Assembly: GCF_017357245.1 (NCBI RefSeq)
Contig: NZ_CP071612.1
Coordinates: forward strand, 1,367,001 to 1,431,000
Length of the DNA stretch: 64,000 bases
Origin: Rhizobium bangladeshense
GTDB lineage: Bacteria > Pseudomonadota > Alphaproteobacteria > Rhizobiales > Rhizobiaceae
Direction: 5' to 3'
A program made the translations under genes and the position numbers. The stretch's first letter is position 1, and every line of letters starts with the position of its first letter. The notes beneath the pieces are model-generated. The model saw only the letters and a list, made by a program, of their open reading frames with translations. It did no database searches and was not told where the DNA came from. Below, in pieces: positions 45,202 to 56,700 of the stretch.

Positions 45202-48200
45202 ATGTATCGCAACGCTCGCCGGTGGACCTCGCGCTCACTTCTGCTGGATTCGTTGATGCCCCGGTGGTTGAGCGTCGGCGGAAAGGGAAAACCGCGCAAG
45301 CCTGCCGAAAGGCGTAAGGATAGTGCTCAACTTGCGGCATCCGCGCAGAGCGCGGAAGCAAACAAGCACGGTAATCTCGTCGCCAATCCCGATCATGATG
45401 CGGCGCTCGGCGAGCATGATGCTGGACAGAGAGCGGGGGTGATCGGCGGCGCGGACGCTCCGGCCGACATTGACCGCGCAGCACCGTCCTTGCCCTATGC
45501 TTTCAAAACGATTGGCGAAAAGGGAGTTCGAGGCGGTGATGTCGCCGCGTCTGTGCTATCAGCTCATATGCCGGATTTTGCGCGGTTCCAGGGGCGCGCG
45601 GATGGAGTTGCTTTCGGGGCTGAGTCGTCCCTTCAGCGCACCTACCCTGGAATGAGCGCCATCGGTGATGATCCGCTGGCTCCCTATCTGCCGCAAAGCC
45701 CTGCACCGACAGCCTCCGGGCAAGATTCTGCAGCGGCGATCGGGGCGCTTGCGCACTCGGGCAAGGTCGTCATTCTCGAATCGACACCGTCAACGCAGGC
45801 GACTGCGCATGAAGCCGGCGCCAGTTCACTGGCGTTTGGCATGCCCTTTGGTGTCTGCGGATGCGGCTATTTTACCTCGCCCGTGCGGATGCTCGATTGG
45901 GCTCACGGCGGCGCCATGCTTCAGCCGGACGGCCAACTGCCGGGAACCAGGCTGACCGAGGGGCCGGACTTTGTATCGACGATCAAGCGTGCCATCGGTG
46001 CCTCGATCAGCGACCCGCTTCTCGATCGTGATTTATCCCCTCTCTCGGGCTGGCGCGGAACCGCAAGCTGGCGGGAATCAACGGTCCTCACCGGATCGTT
46101 GCCAGGCGGCGGAGAGACCGGAACGGGCTCCGCCAAATCGAAGGGCATCGGCATCCTTTCCGGCTCAGTGACGATGCCGCCTTCCCCACAGCAGCGGTCG
46201 CTGACAACGCAAAATCTGGCGGCCGCGGCGGCGGCCAACAACATAATCGTGCTGGAAAACCAGAAGCAGGGCAACCCGGAGAGCGAGTGGGGCATCGACG
46301 GTGCTGGCAGCTCCAACATCGAGGGTTTTGCGACCGACATCAGCGTCGATAACGGCAAGACGATCAGCTTCAAGATCAATACGAATTCCACCAATTATCG
46401 GATCGATATCTATAGGCTCGGCTATTACGGCGGCATGGGCGCCCGCAAGGTCCACACCATTCAGCACACCGGATTGCAGACGCAGCCCACTCCGCTGCGC
46501 AACGCCTCGACCGGCACGGTGGATGCCGGCAATTGGGCAGTCTCGGCGTCGTGGACTGTACCAGAGGACGCGGTCTCAGGCGTCTATATCGCCAAGCTGG
46601 TGCGTCAGGATGGCACCTCCGGCCAAAATCATATCCCGTTCATCGTGCGTGACGACGACAGCCGCAGCGACATCGTCTTCCAGACCGCAGATCAGACCTG
46701 GCAAGCTTATAACGGCTGGGGTGGCGCAAACTTCTATGGCGGCAACGGACCGGCGACGGGGCAGGGAGCTGGCCGTGCCTATGCAGTCAGCTACAACAGA
46801 CCGATCGCGACCCGCGGTGGCGTGGGAACCGTTGCTGGCCCGCAGGACTATCTCTTCGGCGCCGAATACGCAGGCATCTATTGGCTGGAGCAGAACGGCT
46901 ACGATGTCTCGTATCTATCGGGTGTGGACGTCGACCGCTACGGCAGCCTGTTGCTCAATCACAAAGCCTATATCGATGCCGGGCATGACGAATACTGGTC
47001 GGGCCAGCAACGCGCCAATGTCGAAGCCGCCCGTGACGCGGGGGTTAACCTGCAGTTCTGGAGCGGCAACGAGGTCTATTGGCGCACCCGCTGGGGCAAT
47101 GCCTATAGCGCCGATGCCACGCCTTACCGCACGCTGATCTCCTATAAGGAGACCTGGTCGCCGGGCGCCAGCATCGACCCTTCCAACGAATGGACAGGTA
47201 CTTTCCGTGATCCGCGCCTCAGCCCACCCGCTGTCGGCGGCGGTAATCCGGAAAACTCACTGACTGGGCAGCTGTTCCAGGTTGACGACGTCGGCAGCAA
47301 TCTCCAGGCGATCACTATTCCCTATGACGATGCCAATTTGCGTTTCTGGCGCAATACGAGCGTCGCCAATCTTCAGCCCGGCCAGACGGCGACGCTCACC
47401 AAGAACTATCTTGGTTACGAGTGGGACGAAGCCCCCGACAACGGCTTCGATCCGGCCGGCCTAGTCAAGCTGTCTTCGACGACGGTTCCTGTAAGCACCT
47501 ACCTGCTCGACTATGGCAACACCACCGGCAATGGCGTCTCGACCCATAATTTGACGCTCTATCGCGCTCCGAGCGGAGCGCTGGTGTTCGGTGCCGGTAC
47601 CGTCTACTGGACATGGGGCCTGAGCGACAATCACGACCTCACGGCGACTCCGACGGACCCGCGCGTGCAGCAGGCAATGGTCAACTTGCTTGCCGATATG
47701 GGCATTCAGCCCGGGACGCTGCAATCCGGGCTGGTCGCCGCGACGGCTTCGTCGGACCAGGTTGCGCCGACCTCCGTCATAACGGTGCCAGCAACGGCGA
47801 CCGTCGGATCCACCGTTACGATTACAGGCACCGCTGCCGACACGGGCGGCGGGGTGGTCGCCGGCGTCGAGGTTTCCACCGACAATGGCGCAAGCTGGCA
47901 TCCAGCGACAGGCGATGAGAACTGGACCTATCGCTGGTCGCCGCAGGCCGTCGGTAGCTATACGATCCTGTCCCGTGCCGTAGACGACAGCATCAATCTC
48001 GAAGCACCCTCGGCTGGTCGCACGGTTACCGTCAGTGGGCCAAGCTACACGTCTCTCTTCGGCGCGGCGACTCCGGCCGTCGTCAATACAAACGATACGT
48101 CAGCCGTCGAACTCGGGGTCCGCTTCCAAACCTCTGTGGCTGGGACTGTCAGCGGCATTCGCTTTTACAAGGGAAGTCAGGACACCGGTACGCATACAGG

Positions 48201-51200
48201 TTCACTCTGGTCTAGCACCGGCACGCGGATCGCGACTCTCACCTTTGCCAACGAGACCGCCAGCGGCTGGCAGACCGCGTATTTTTCCAGTCCTGTGGCT
48301 TTGACGCCCGGACAGACCTACACGGCGTCGTACCACACGAATGTCGGTCGTTACTCGACAACCACCAACTATTTCGTCTCGAACGTAACGAGTGGGCCGC
48401 TGACGGCACCGGCGAGCGGTAATGGCGTATATAGATACGGTAACAACAGCCTGTATCCTACTGCCAGCTTCAGCGCGACGAATTACTGGGTCGACGTGAT
48501 GTTCAATCCCTCGTCCTCGAACACGACGCCGACGGCAGTTGCCGATGCCGGGGATGCGACGGAGAAGGGCGGCGTTGCCAACGGCTCGGGCGGCGTGTTG
48601 GCCAGCGGCAACGTCTTGACCAACGACACCGATCCGGATGCCGGCGACACCAAGACGGTGACGGCGGTCCGCTTCGGCACGACATCAGGCACGCTCGGCG
48701 CAGCGCTGAACGGCACCTATGGCAGTCTGGTGCTCAATGCATCGGGCGCCTATAGCTATGCCGTCAACGAGTCCAATGCCGCCGTGCAGGCGCTGCGCCA
48801 GTCGACCAACACGCTGAGCGACGTCTTCAGCTATACGATGCGCGATACTGCCGGCGCCACCGCCACGGCAAACCTCACCATCACCATCCACGGCGCCAAC
48901 GACGCGCCGGTGCTCGCCGTCCAGACGGCTGGCCAGAACGCCACCGTCGGCTCCGCCTTCTCCTTCACGCTGCCGACGACCACCTTCAGCGATGTCGACA
49001 GCGGCGACACGCTGACCTATGCGGCAACCGCTGCCGATGGCACGGCGCTGCCCTCTTGGCTCACCTTCAATGCCTCGACGCGCACCTTCAGCGGCACGCC
49101 GACGGCAACCGGCACCTATGGCGTCCGGGTGACGGCGACCGATCTCGGCGGCCTCGCCGCCAACGAGACCTTCAATATCGCCGTGTCGACATCAGGCAAC
49201 ACGGCGCCGACGGCGGTTGCCGATGCCGGGGATGCGACCGAGAAGGGCGGCGTTGCCAACGGCTCCGGCGGTGTTGCGGCCAGCGGCAACGTCTTGACCA
49301 ACGACACCGATCCGGATGCCGGCGACACCAAGACGGTGACGGCGGTCAGCTTCGGGGCGACGTCAGGCACGCTCGGCGCAGCGCTCAGCGGCGCCTATGG
49401 CAGTCTCGTGCTCAACGCATCAGGCGCCTATAGCTATGCCGTCAACGAGTCCAATGCCGCCGTGCAGGCGCTGCGCCAGTCGACCAACACTCTGAGTGAT
49501 GTCTTCAGCTACACGATGCGCGACGCTGCCGGCGCCATCGCCACGGCAAACCTCACCATCACCATCCATGGCGCCAATGACGCGCCGGTGCTCGCCGTCC
49601 AGACGGCGACCCAGAACGCCACCGTCGGCTCTGCCTTCTCCTTCACGCTGCCGACGACCACCTTCACCGATGTCGACAGCGGCGACACGCTGGCCTATGC
49701 GGCAACCGCCGCCGACGGCACGGCGCTGCCCTCTTGGCTGAGCTTCAACGCCTCGACGCGCACCTTCAGCGGCACGCCGACGGCAGCCGGAACCTACGGC
49801 GTCAGGGTCACGGCGACCGATCTCGGCGGCCTCGCCGCCAACGAGACCTTCAATATCACTGCGACAGTGGCGCCGGCGACCTACAGCCTGTTCAACGCTT
49901 CCAGCACACCGGCCCAGACGAACCTCAACGACGGGCAGCAGCTCGAGCTCGGCGTCAAGTTCCAGTCGAACGTCGCCGGTGATGTCACCGCCATTAAGTT
50001 CTACCGCAGCGCCAACGACAACGGTCAAAACGTCGTCGACCTGTGGACTTCCACCGGCACCAGGCTCGCCACCGCCACCTTCAGCAACACCACGGCGAGC
50101 GGCTGGCAGACGGTGAACTTTGCAACACCCGTCACCATCGCCGCCAACACAACCTATGTCGCCTCCTACCACACAACAGGCGCCTACGTGGCGACCAACA
50201 ATTTTTATACGGCCGCAGTCACCAACGGTCCGTTGACGGCTCCGTCGAGTGCCGCCGCCGGCGGCAACGGCGTCTACCGTTATGGCGGATCCGCCACCAC
50301 AGGCATTTTCCCGAATGCCACCTATAATGCTGCCAACTATTTTGCTGATGTGGTTTTCCGTCCCTCGTCCCCGAACACGACGCCGACGGCAGTTGCCGAT
50401 GCCGGGGATGCGACGGAGAAGGGCGGCGTTGCCAACGGCTCGGGCGGCGTGGTGGCCAGCGGCAACGTCTTGACCAACGACACCGATCCGGATGCCGGCG
50501 ACACCAAGACGGTGACGGCGGTCCGCTTCGGCACGACATCGGGCACGCTCGGCGCAGCGCTGAACGGCACCTATGGCAGTCTGGTGCTCAATGCATCGGG
50601 CGCCTATAGCTATGCCGTCAACGAGTCCAATGCCGCCGTGCAGGCGCTGCGCCAGTCGACCAACACGCTGAGCGATGTCTTCAGCTACACGATGCGTGAC
50701 ACTTCAGGCGCTACCGCCACGGCAAACCTCACCATCACCATCCACGGCGCCAACGACGCGCCGGTGCTCGCCGTCCAGACGGCTGGCCAGAACGCCACCG
50801 TCGGCTCCGCCTTCTCCTTCACGCTGCCGACGACCACCTTCAGCGATGTCGACAGCGGCGACACGCTGACCTATGCGGCAACCGCTGCCGATGGCACGGC
50901 GCTGCCCTCTTGGCTCACCTTCAATGCCTCGACGCGCACCTTCAGCGGCACGCCGACGGCAACCGGCACCTATGGCGTCCGGGTGACGGCGACCGATCTC
51001 GGCGGCCTCGCCGCCAACGAGACCTTCAATATCGCCGTGTCGACATCAGGCAACACGGCGCCGACGGCGGTTGCCGATGCCGGGGATGCGACCGAGAAGG
51101 GCGGCGTTGCCAACGGCTCCGGCGGTGTTGCGGCCAGCGGCAACGTCTTGACCAACGACACCGATCCGGATGCCGGCGACACCAAGACGGTGACGGCGGT

Positions 51201-52233
51201 CAGCTTCGGGGCGACGTCAGGCACGCTCGGCGCAGCGCTCAGCGGCGCCTATGGCAGTCTCGTGCTCAACGCATCAGGCGCCTATAGCTATGCCGTCAAC
51301 GAGTCCAATGCCGCCGTGCAGGCGCTGCGCCAGTCGACCAACACTCTGAGTGATGTCTTCAGCTACACGATGCGCGACGCTGCCGGCGCCATCGCCACGG
51401 CAAACCTCACCATCACCATCCATGGCGCCAATGACGCGCCGGTGCTCGCCGTCCAGACGGCGACCCAGAACGCCACCGTCGGCTCTGCCTTCTCCTTCAC
51501 GCTGCCGACGACCACCTTCACCGATGTCGACAGCGGCGACACGCTGGCCTATGCGGCAACCGCCGCCGACGGCACGGCGCTGCCCTCTTGGCTGAGCTTC
51601 AACGCCTCGACGCGCACCTTCAGCGGCACGCCGACGGCAGCCGGAACCTACGGCGTCAGGGTCACGGCGACCGATCTCGGCGGCCTCGCCGCCAACGAGA
51701 CCTTCAATATCACTGCGACAGTGGCGCCGGCGACCTACAGCCTGTTCAACGCTTCCAGCACACCGGCCCAGACGAACCTCAACGACGGGCAGCAGCTCGA
51801 GCTCGGCGTCAAGTTCCAGTCGAACGTCGCCGGTGATGTCACCGCCATTAAGTTCTACCGCAGCGCCAACGACAACGGTCAAAACGTCGTCGACCTGTGG
51901 ACTTCCACCGGCACCAGGCTCGCCACCGCCACCTTCAGCAACACCACGGCGAGCGGCTGGCAGACGGTGAACTTTGCAACACCCGTCACCATCGCCGCCA
52001 ACACAACCTATGTCGCCTCCTACCACACAACAGGCGCCTACGTGGCGACCAACAGATTCTTCACGAATGGTGTCTCGAACGGCCCGTTGACGGCTCCGTC
52101 GAGTGCGGCTGCCGGCGGCAATGGCGTCTACGCCTATGGCGGATCCGCAACAACGGGCCTCTTCCCGACCAGCACCTACGATTCGGCAAATTACTATGCC
52201 GATGTGGTCTTCCGACCGCAGCTTGCTTCGTGA
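45202..52233 (+). CDS. Giant secreted repeat protein with dimethylformamidase-beta-like domain
   Basis: The protein has 2,343 residues from the ATG at 45202 (GAGAGGT upstream). Order: an N-terminal low-complexity region (1-340) without a Sec signal; a domain like the N,N-dimethylformamidase beta subunit (about 343-850; GHDEYWS at 594-600, FWSGNEVYW at 619-627); an Ig-like domain (852-945); DUF4082 (946-1103); two 226-residue VCBS plus Ig-like units (1108-1559); a second DUF4082; two more VCBS/Ig units (1726-2177); and a third DUF4082. VCBS and DUF4082 domains are known from large exported adhesins. The downstream type I transporter is the likely exporter, though no RTX nonapeptides are present. 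The enzymatic substrate is unknown. Confidence 0.85.
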   Translation: MYRNARRWTSRSLLLDSLMPRWLSVGGKGKPRKPAERRKDSAQLAASAQSAEANKHGNLVANPDHDAALGEHDAGQRAGVIGGADAPADIDRAAPSLPYAFKTIGEKGVRGGDVAASVLSAHMPDFARFQGRADGVAFGAESSLQRTYPGMSAIGDDPLAPYLPQSPAPTASGQDSAAAIGALAHSGKVVILESTPSTQATAHEAGASSLAFGMPFGVCGCGYFTSPVRMLDWAHGGAMLQPDGQLPGTRLTEGPDFVSTIKRAIGASISDPLLDRDLSPLSGWRGTASWRESTVLTGSLPGGGETGTGSAKSKGIGILSGSVTMPPSPQQRSLTTQNLAAAAAANNIIVLENQKQGNPESEWGIDGAGSSNIEGFATDISVDNGKTISFKINTNSTNYRIDIYRLGYYGGMGARKVHTIQHTGLQTQPTPLRNASTGTVDAGNWAVSASWTVPEDAVSGVYIAKLVRQDGTSGQNHIPFIVRDDDSRSDIVFQTADQTWQAYNGWGGANFYGGNGPATGQGAGRAYAVSYNRPIATRGGVGTVAGPQDYLFGAEYAGIYWLEQNGYDVSYLSGVDVDRYGSLLLNHKAYIDAGHDEYWSGQQRANVEAARDAGVNLQFWSGNEVYWRTRWGNAYSADATPYRTLISYKETWSPGASIDPSNEWTGTFRDPRLSPPAVGGGNPENSLTGQLFQVDDVGSNLQAITIPYDDANLRFWRNTSVANLQPGQTATLTKNYLGYEWDEAPDNGFDPAGLVKLSSTTVPVSTYLLDYGNTTGNGVSTHNLTLYRAPSGALVFGAGTVYWTWGLSDNHDLTATPTDPRVQQAMVNLLADMGIQPGTLQSGLVAATASSDQVAPTSVITVPATATVGSTVTITGTAADTGGGVVAGVEVSTDNGASWHPATGDENWTYRWSPQAVGSYTILSRAVDDSINLEAPSAGRTVTVSGPSYTSLFGAATPAVVNTNDTSAVELGVRFQTSVAGTVSGIRFYKGSQDTGTHTGSLWSSTGTRIATLTFANETASGWQTAYFSSPVALTPGQTYTASYHTNVGRYSTTTNYFVSNVTSGPLTAPASGNGVYRYGNNSLYPTASFSATNYWVDVMFNPSSSNTTPTAVADAGDATEKGGVANGSGGVLASGNVLTNDTDPDAGDTKTVTAVRFGTTSGTLGAALNGTYGSLVLNASGAYSYAVNESNAAVQALRQSTNTLSDVFSYTMRDTAGATATANLTITIHGANDAPVLAVQTAGQNATVGSAFSFTLPTTTFSDVDSGDTLTYAATAADGTALPSWLTFNASTRTFSGTPTATGTYGVRVTATDLGGLAANETFNIAVSTSGNTAPTAVADAGDATEKGGVANGSGGVAASGNVLTNDTDPDAGDTKTVTAVSFGATSGTLGAALSGAYGSLVLNASGAYSYAVNESNAAVQALRQSTNTLSDVFSYTMRDAAGAIATANLTITIHGANDAPVLAVQTATQNATVGSAFSFTLPTTTFTDVDSGDTLAYAATAADGTALPSWLSFNASTRTFSGTPTAAGTYGVRVTATDLGGLAANETFNITATVAPATYSLFNASSTPAQTNLNDGQQLELGVKFQSNVAGDVTAIKFYRSANDNGQNVVDLWTSTGTRLATATFSNTTASGWQTVNFATPVTIAANTTYVASYHTTGAYVATNNFYTAAVTNGPLTAPSSAAAGGNGVYRYGGSATTGIFPNATYNAANYFADVVFRPSSPNTTPTAVADAGDATEKGGVANGSGGVVASGNVLTNDTDPDAGDTKTVTAVRFGTTSGTLGAALNGTYGSLVLNASGAYSYAVNESNAAVQALRQSTNTLSDVFSYTMRDTSGATATANLTITIHGANDAPVLAVQTAGQNATVGSAFSFTLPTTTFSDVDSGDTLTYAATAADGTALPSWLTFNASTRTFSGTPTATGTYGVRVTATDLGGLAANETFNIAVSTSGNTAPTAVADAGDATEKGGVANGSGGVAASGNVLTNDTDPDAGDTKTVTAVSFGATSGTLGAALSGAYGSLVLNASGAYSYAVNESNAAVQALRQSTNTLSDVFSYTMRDAAGAIATANLTITIHGANDAPVLAVQTATQNATVGSAFSFTLPTTTFTDVDSGDTLAYAATAADGTALPSWLSFNASTRTFSGTPTAAGTYGVRVTATDLGGLAANETFNITATVAPATYSLFNASSTPAQTNLNDGQQLELGVKFQSNVAGDVTAIKFYRSANDNGQNVVDLWTSTGTRLATATFSNTTASGWQTVNFATPVTIAANTTYVASYHTTGAYVATNRFFTNGVSNGPLTAPSSAAAGGNGVYAYGGSATTGLFPTSTYDSANYYADVVFRPQLAS
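48523..50376 (+). repeat. 1,854-bp tandem unit, copy 1
   Basis: It encodes VCBS-Ig, VCBS-Ig and DUF4082. Copy 2 follows directly with an exact offset of 1,854 bp. Identity is nearly complete until about 50197, after which the DUF4082 end diverges. Inside the unit the two VCBS-Ig parts repeat with a 678-bp period (48523 and 49201). Confidence 0.92.
50377..52230 (+). repeat. 1,854-bp tandem unit, copy 2
   Basis: This is the second copy of the unit starting at 48523. From about 52052 it differs from copy 1 (AACAGATTCTTCACGAAT in place of AACAATTTTTATACGGCC), and the last part is the C-terminus of the protein. Confidence 0.92.
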
Positions 52234-52272
52234 TGCATTGATAAGACCAGGTACGGGCTGAATGAGGGTGAA

Positions 52273-53520
52273 ATGCTCCCCGCTGCGACGGTCGCTCCGA
52301 ATGCCCACTTTCAAGGGATGCTGATGAACAGGGTGATGAACAGGAAGGGCCGGCTCCCGGTGACAGTGCTTGCCGGTTTTCTCGGCGCCGGCAAGACGAC
52401 GCTTCTCCGCCACGTGTTGACCAACCGTCAGGGCCTCAGGGTCGCCGTCATCGTCAATGATATGAGCGAGGTGAACATAGACGCGAGTCTCATTCGAGAC
52501 GGTGGCTGCAACCTGTCGCATACGACGGAGACATTGGTCGAACTCAGCAATGGCTGCATATGCTGTACCCTGCGCGACGACCTCCTGACGGAAGTGCGGC
52601 GACTGGCCGAAGAGGGGCGATATGATTATCTGCTGATAGAAGGGACCGGCATTGCCGAGCCATGTCCGATCGCGGCAACCTTTTCATTCCGCGACGAGAA
52701 TGGTGTTTCGCTCTCCGATTTTGCGAAACTTGATACGATGGTGACCGTTGTCGATGCTGCAAGCCTCCTGGCCGACTACAGCAGCGCCGACCTGCTTCGC
52801 GATCGCGGCCTGCAGCGGGACGGCGAGGACCGGCGAACACTCATCGATCTGTTGGTGGACCAGATCGAGTTTGCCGATGTTGTCGTGATCAACAAGATCT
52901 CGAACGCCACCGAGGAGATCCGCGCGGAAGTCCGCAAGACCGTGGCTGCACTCAACCCGGATGCGCGCCAGGTGGAGACGGACTTCGGCAAGGTTTCTCT
53001 CGCGTCCATCCTCAATACGGGCCTCTTCGACGAAGCGAAAGCCGCCGCTCACCCGTTGTGGCACAAGGAACTGTACAGCCCGGGCGACCATGTTTCGGAG
53101 ACGGAGGAATACGGGGTATCGAGCTTTGTCTATCGAACGAGGCGCCCCTTCGATCCCACGCGGTTTCGAGCATTCCTGGACGAGCCCTGGCCGGGGGTCA
53201 TCCGTGCCAAAGGCCATTTCTGGCTTGCGACGCGACCGCGTCACGTGGGTCTGATGTCGGCTGCCGGGGCGCAACGGCGCTGCGAACCCATGGGACTTTG
53301 GTGGGCGGCCGTTCCCCGACAGGACTGGCCAAGCCATCAGCAGTTTCGTCAGCAGATCGAGCGCCGGTGGGACAGCGCCTGGGGCGACCGTCGGCAGGAG
53401 CTCGTTTTCATCGGTGTTGATATGGACGAGACAGGCGTCCGGACCGCGTTGGACGACTGCCTGGCCAGCGCGGATCCGCGGGACTGGTCGGCTCTCGAAG
53501 ATCCATTTCCGGCCTGGTAG
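52273..53520 (+). CDS. COG0523 (CobW/G3E) GTPase, copy 1
   Basis: The protein has 415 residues from the ATG at 52273 (GAGGGTGAA upstream; ATGs at 52318, 52324 and 52336 are alternatives). The Walker A motif is [17 protein letters not shown], the family metal-binding CxCC is [16 protein letters not shown], and Walker B-like [11 protein letters not shown] follows. The C-terminal CobW_C domain contains [22 protein letters not shown] and [13 protein letters not shown]3E GTPases hand metals such as zinc, cobalt or iron to target proteins. The guanine-specificity motif reads NKIS instead of NKxD. It follows the giant protein by 39 bp, so it should be cotranscribed. Confidence 0.9.
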   Translation: MLPAATVAPNAHFQGMLMNRVMNRKGRLPVTVLAGFLGAGKTTLLRHVLTNRQGLRVAVIVNDMSEVNIDASLIRDGGCNLSHTTETLVELSNGCICCTLRDDLLTEVRRLAEEGRYDYLLIEGTGIAEPCPIAATFSFRDENGVSLSDFAKLDTMVTVVDAASLLADYSSADLLRDRGLQRDGEDRRTLIDLLVDQIEFADVVVINKISNATEEIRAEVRKTVAALNPDARQVETDFGKVSLASILNTGLFDEAKAAAHPLWHKELYSPGDHVSETEEYGVSSFVYRTRRPFDPTRFRAFLDEPWPGVIRAKGHFWLATRPRHVGLMSAAGAQRRCEPMGLWWAAVPRQDWPSHQQFRQQIERRWDSAWGDRRQELVFIGVDMDETGVRTALDDCLASADPRDWSALEDPFPAW

Positions 53521-53737
53521 CGCGGCGCAGCGCGGGAGACTACAGGCTCGACTGGCCGAACCGGCAAAACAAGACCGACGAGCTTCCTTTTCACCCAGCG
53601 CCCGCGGCTTAGCGGGAGCATCAGGCAGCTTGAGGCCTGTCGATCGGAGGCGCGGCGAGATCATCATATGGGCGTATGGAGGTACCACCCACATACCCAA
53701 GATTGCTGTCGTACGTTCCGTTTCGAAAGCTGGCAGG

Positions 53738-56700
53738 ATGAAGTCATTCAATGCTGGTCGACGGGAAACGGGGACGCCGCTCTTGCTGAGATTTCATGTC
53801 AGGAATCGCAAATATCTCACTATGGCCGGCGGCACGCCGTGCATCAGTCACGCAACCTCGGCCTGGACTGCACTGCTTGGAACACCGGCCGTAGTGTCTT
53901 CGAGCACTCAGGCTCCATTCGGCCTCGCCAACCAGGGCAGTGCAACCGTCCAATCCTCCTTCACCGGCATGACCGAAACGCCCCTGATATTTTCCGGCGA
54001 AATGCAAGCGTCCCTGTCGCCGACGGCGATGCCGGCGCCCGGGGGAGATGGCGGCGCGCAAGACAGTTTGATCCAGACGGCGACGGTTGCAACGGTGTTC
54101 CAGACGCCTACCTCGATATCGGAGCGCACCGTGCTTGGCCCGGATCCGTACGAGGAGGCTGCGACACTGCCTGCCGCTCCTGTGCTCACGGGTGTTACCA
54201 GCGATGCCGACACTGGAAGCGCCGAGACGGCTGCGCCTGTCAGTTCCGACAGCACCCTCGGCACGACCTCCCTGCGTCTTCAGGCCTCGATAGCATCCCT
54301 CTCGGTGGAGCCGAGTGAGGAGGTTTCTACTGAGACGACCGCGGCTTCGCCGGCACCGGTGGCGGCCGCTCCGGCCGTGCCGACGCTCAACAAGATCGCG
54401 CTCGAAAACCTGAAGCAGGGCAACCCGATCAGCGAATGGGGGCTAGAGGGCGATGGCAAGGGCACCATCCAGGGTTTCGCCACCGAAATCAGCACGAATA
54501 TCGGCCAGACGGTCGATTTCAAAATCGCCACGGATTCTACCCATTACCGCATCGATATCTACCGCATGGGCTACTACGGCGGTGCCGGCGCGCGCAAGGT
54601 CGATTCGATCGAACAGCAGCTGACCACGGCGCAGATCCAGCCGCATCCGATCGTCGACATGTCGCTCGGCCTCATCGATTGCGGCAACTGGTCGGTTTCC
54701 GCCAGCTGGCAGATCCCTGCCGACGCCGTCTCCGGCGTCTATTTCGCCAAGCTGGTGCGAGAGGACGGCACCGAGGATGCGAGCATCATTCCCTTCGTCG
54801 TGCGCGACGATGCCTCGACCAGCGATATCGTCTTCCAGACGTCGGATACGACCTGGCAGGCCTACAATGCCTGGGGCGGCGCCAGTCTCTATTACGGCGA
54901 AGTGCCCGTCGACCCGGCGGACATGATCGGCTACCTGCCGCCGAACTGCAGTTGCGGCCTGACGGCGATCGGCCGGGCGTCGGCGGTGAGCTACAACAGG
55001 CCGATCATCACCAATACGAGCCCGATCGGCGGCTCGCACGATTATATCTTCGGCGTCGAATCCTCTGCAATCTCCTGGCTGGAGCAGAACGGCTACGACG
55101 TGTCCTATATCTCGGGCGTCGATGCCACGCGCAGCGGCGCGCTGCTGCTCAACCATGATGCCTATCTCTCCGTCGGCCATGACGAATACTGGTCGGCCGA
55201 GCAACGCGCCAATGTCGAGGCGGCTCGCGACGCCGGTGTGAACCTCGCCTTCTGGAGCGGCAACGAATGCTACTGGAAGGTCCGCTGGGAAAGCAGCATC
55301 GACGGCAGCGGCCAAGCTTACCGCACCATGGTCTGCTATAAGGAGACCTGGGGCACGAGCACGGACCCGAGCAATGTCGGCACCGGCACCTGGCGCGACC
55401 CGCGTTATGCCGATCCGGGGCAGGAGCCGGAGAATTCGCTGACCGGCACCATGTTCCAGGTGGACAGCTACCGCCAGGATACGATCTCGATCCCCTACGA
55501 CTATTCGAACCTGCGCTTCTGGCGCAATACCGATGTCTCCCAGCTGAATGAAGGCGACACCTACAATCTGGTGCAGAACCTGCTTGGCTACGAGTGGGAT
55601 TCCGATGTCGAGAACGGCTTCCGGCCGGACGGTCTCATCAACCTGTCGCTCTCCTCCATCGCGGTCAGCACCTATCTGCGCGACTACGGCACTACGGTTG
55701 GCGACGCGGTGGCGACCCACAGCCTCACCATGTATCGGGCCGAGAGCGGCGCGCTGGTCTTCGGCGCCGGCACCGTTTTCTGGTCCTGGGGCCTGAGCGA
55801 CAACCACCAGGGCCCGGCAACATCGACCGATCGCAACGTGCAGCAGGCGATGGTCAACATGTTCGCGGACATGGGCATCCAGCCGACCACGCTCGATGCA
55901 AGCCTGATCCTGGCGACCCAGTCGACCGACACTCTAAAGCCGACTTCGTCGATCAGCTCGCCCATCGTGGGCGCAAGCTTCGTCGAAGGACAGCGCGTGA
56001 CGATCACGGGCACGGCGCAAGACTTTGGCGGAGGCATCATCGCCGGCGTCGAGGTCTCCACCGACGGGGGCCAGCACTGGTTCAAGGCGTCAGGCCGCGA
56101 GAGCTGGAGCTATAACTGGGTCGTCCAGGCAAGCGGTACTTATACGATCCTGTCGCGCGCCGTTGACGACAGCGTCAATCTGGAGGCGCCGTCGGCCGGC
56201 AAGCAGGTCACGGTCACTCTGCCGGGAACGACGACCAGCCTGTGGACGCTTGCCGAAAAGCCTACGGTCGAAACGGCGATCGATCGCGATCCGGTCGAGC
56301 TCGGCCTGCGTTTCCAGGCGACGACGGCAGGTTCGGTGCAGGGCATCCGCTTCTACAAGGGCTTCTACAATACCGGCGAACACGTCGTCAGCCTGTGGAC
56401 CGGTGACGGAACGCTGCTGGCGACCGGCGTGTCGGTGGGCGAACCGCTTTCCGGCTGGCAGACCGTGATGTTCTCCAGCCCGATCCAGATCGCGGCCGGT
56501 ACGACCTATGTAGCGTCCTATCACAGCAAGGGATTTTTCTCCCTCACCGAGAACTATTTCAACGGGTCCTATGCCAGCGGCGCACTGAAGGCCGTCGATG
56601 GCGGCGGCGTCTTCGCCTACAGCACCAATGCCGGCACATTCCCCGGCCAGAGCCCCGGCGGCTCCAACTATTGGGTGGACGTGGTCTTCGACGCCGGCCC

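Noticed and set aside
48523..52230. Regular repeats considered as a CRISPR array
   Set aside because: The repeats are hundreds of bases long, in frame and translated into VCBS, Ig and DUF4082 domains; there are no spacers and no cas genes.
53414..53737. N-terminal extension of the second giant protein
   Set aside because: It would overlap the end of the GTPase gene, its composition is arginine-rich like noncoding frames, and no ribosome site supports the start at 53414.
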